From: an uncultured Prevotellaceae bacterium
Lineage (GTDB): Bacteria; Bacteroidota; Bacteroidia; Bacteroidales; Bacteroidaceae
NCBI GenBank assembly: GCA_947306845.1
Contig: CAMZHP010000222.1
Span: 1-5,853, forward strand
DNA: 5,853 bases
Reading direction: 5' to 3'
Part shown: positions 4,283 to 5,853 of the stretch, one piece after another
Position numbering within the stretch: the first letter of the stretch is position 1
Layout: each line of letters begins with the position of its first letter
The notes under the pieces: model-generated
Told to the model about the DNA's origin: nothing
The model's input: the letters and a program-made list of their open reading frames with translations, nothing else
The model's database searches: none
Made by a program: the position numbers and the translations under genes

Positions 4283-5853
4283 ATGAAAAAGAACTGTTTT
4301 CGATGCGGAAACCTCCGCATCCTGCTACTGCTATGCCTTGTCGCAAGCATACAAGGAACCGTCAAGGCCGACATCGTCAAGGGACGTGTGGTGGATGCCG
4401 AGACAAAGGAACCGCTGCCCGAAGTTCAGGTGAAGTACACTCAACGGTTTGGAGACAACAGTTATTCGATGAGGAGCACCAAAACCGACTCATTAGGCTG
4501 TTTCACGTTCTTTGCCGATGGGCGAGGCAGTATTGACTTCTCCATGCTGGGCTACTACTCAAAATCAATGCCTGTGCTGGCCTTCAGTAACAGCAGCAAG
4601 GACACGCTCGACATCGGGACGATAGAGTTGAAGATGTCGCCGCAGATGCTGAAGATGGTGGAGGTGACCGGTCGTGCCCGCCGTTTCACCGTCAAGGGCG
4701 ATACGATAGTATTCCATCCCGAGGCTTTCCACTTGCAGGAGGGGGCACGACTCGAAGAACTAATCAAGCAACTGCCAGGTGTGCAGGTCGATGACAAGGG
4801 AAGACTCTCATGGAATGGCAAGCCAATCCGCATAACGATGGACGGTGAGAGCCTTTTAGGCGGTGATGACTTGGTGAAACAACTGCCAGCCGAGGCCGTC
4901 GAAAACATCAAGGCCTACAACCGCCAATCGGAATTCAGCGAACGCACGGGCAAGGACGATGGAACGCAGGACATGGTGCTTGACCTAGCCATCAAACCCG
5001 GCTTCCTCGACCGCTGGTACGGTGACGTGAAGGCCTACTACCAGTCGCCGAAATACTATGAAGGTGAAATGTCAATGAACCGCCTGTCGAAGACTGACCC
5101 ATTGATGGTCTTTGCCAATGCAAACAACATCGACAAGCATTGGCGGCGCAACATGAACGGGAGCATGGCCAACATGGGCAATGGTTTTGGCCAGGAGCAG
5201 GGCGCTTCTGCTGGCTATCAGCACAATTGGCAGCGCAAAGAGGGCACACATGATCTGAAGAGCTCCTTCAGCATCACGGGCGGTATGGCGCACGATGATG
5301 ACTGGCGCACCAGTCACCAAATGACAGAGAACTACTTCCCCAACGCCGCTGCCACACGCACCACCTCCGAGGAATATCATCGCACCCACAAGTTGGAGCC
5401 ACGGCTGAACGCCAACCTTCACTGGGTGCGTGACTCGCTGAACACCTTTTCGCTGAGCGCCAGTGCGGAGTATGGCAATCAACGCTCCCACAGCCGCCAA
5501 ACCACCGAACAGGAGGAAGCTCTCACCGCCTCCCTGTCTACAGACATCCAGTATGCAGCAGTCTTGTCTCAACTTACCGCCACCCATACCGACGGTCACC
5601 AAACCAAACTGAGCACCAATGCCCGATGGGAGCAATACATCAAGGATGGCGCACTCGGAGCCAGCATCACGATGAACCTCCAAGATGGTCAGACCCACGG
5701 CCAGACCAACCGCACCATCACAGCGCACTCCCAGTCTTACACCTCATCGCAACTCAATCAGACCTATGCCTCGCCCACCAAACAATTTTCCACTACGGCA
5801 GAGGCACATCATACCCGCTGGCTCACCAAGAAATGGATGGCACAGGTGCAATA
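4283..5853 (+). CDS. Outer-membrane beta-barrel protein with carboxypeptidase-regulatory-like domain (TonB-receptor-like), C-terminus beyond window
   Basis: The frame is open for 523 codons to the right edge. Residues 1-29 form a signal peptide (KK, then LLLLCLVAS, cleavage after VKA). Residues 30 to about 118 are a carboxypeptidase regulatory-like beta-sandwich (VKGRVVDAETKEPLPEVQV, later TDSLGCFTF and FSMLGYYS). Residues about 119-240 are plug-like (GDTIVFHPEAF, LEELIKQLPGVQVDDKGRL, QLPAEAVENIKAYN). From about 240 the alternating pattern of barrel strands begins (FLDRWYGDVKAYY). Relatives are usually 800-1000 residues long, so roughly half is missing. The pattern resembles the outer-membrane beta-barrel family related to TonB receptors but distinct from classic SusC; no substrate can be assigned. 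The start follows the regulator stop by 11 nt with no Shine-Dalgarno. A perfect hairpin sits in codons 7-13. Confidence 0.88.
   Translation, partial: MKKNCFRCGNLRILLLLCLVASIQGTVKADIVKGRVVDAETKEPLPEVQVKYTQRFGDNSYSMRSTKTDSLGCFTFFADGRGSIDFSMLGYYSKSMPVLAFSNSSKDTLDIGTIELKMSPQMLKMVEVTGRARRFTVKGDTIVFHPEAFHLQEGARLEELIKQLPGVQVDDKGRLSWNGKPIRITMDGESLLGGDDLVKQLPAEAVENIKAYNRQSEFSERTGKDDGTQDMVLDLAIKPGFLDRWYGDVKAYYQSPKYYEGEMSMNRLSKTDPLMVFANANNIDKHWRRNMNGSMANMGNGFGQEQGASAGYQHNWQRKEGTHDLKSSFSITGGMAHDDDWRTSHQMTENYFPNAAATRTTSEEYHRTHKLEPRLNANLHWVRDSLNTFSLSASAEYGNQRSHSRQTTEQEEALTASLSTDIQYAAVLSQLTATHTDGHQTKLSTNARWEQYIKDGALGASITMNLQDGQTHGQTNRTITAHSQSYTSSQLNQTYASPTKQFSTTAEAHHTRWLTKKWMAQVQ
4302..4321 (+). promoter_or_regulatory. 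Perfect hairpin in the early coding region of the barrel gene
   Basis: GATGCGGA (4302-4309) and TCCGCATC (4314-4321) are perfect complements around the four-base loop AACC, starting 19 nt after the A of the start codon. An eight-pair, mostly G-C stem here would lie just in front of an initiating ribosome. It could lower translation of the barrel gene relative to the regulator, or pace translation of the signal peptide. It might also be coincidental to the coding sequence. Confidence 0.35.

Noticed and set aside
5072..5728. Minus-strand open frame of 218 codons
   Set aside because: Antisense to the barrel protein, whose frame is continuous with a signal peptide and plug-like domain from 4283. 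The minus frame lacks any recognisable domain.

Overview
The window looks like chromosomal DNA from a Bacteroidales bacterium, most likely Prevotella or a close relative. Three things point there. Both intergenic promoters fit the Bacteroidetes consensus (TTTG or TTG, 19-20 bp, TAnnTTTG) rather than the E. coli one. The start codons lack clear Shine-Dalgarno sequences. The two right-hand genes belong to architectures typical of the phylum: a membrane-spanning helical-repeat/HTH regulator, and a carboxypeptidase-regulatory-domain outer-membrane barrel protein.

Layout. Positions 1-1799, minus strand: the first 599 codons of ribonuclease R, running off the left edge, with all four catalytic aspartates visible. 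Positions 1800-2657: an AT-rich divergent intergenic region of 858 bp with no confident gene but much structure. From left to right it holds a long putative rnr leader with a REP-like GC-rich hairpin, a consensus minus-strand promoter, a 31-codon minus-strand micro-ORF, a strong hairpin plus T-run that competes with a second hairpin for one arm, three copies of a TTTTCCACC motif, and a consensus plus-strand promoter. Positions 2658-4271: a complete 537-residue one-component transmembrane regulator. Positions 4283-5853: the first 523 codons of an outer-membrane beta-barrel protein, running off the right edge.

How the genes relate. The regulator and the barrel protein are 11 nt apart on the same strand and almost certainly form one operon. 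The natural reading, by inference, is that the regulator senses something in the periplasm, perhaps the state of the barrel protein, and controls transcription directly from the membrane. The TTTTCCACC repeats beside the operon promoter are the obvious candidate binding sites. RNase R is divergently transcribed and probably unrelated. No phage, CRISPR, insertion-sequence, tRNA or rRNA gene was seen. Most other long open frames are antisense shadows of the three real genes.
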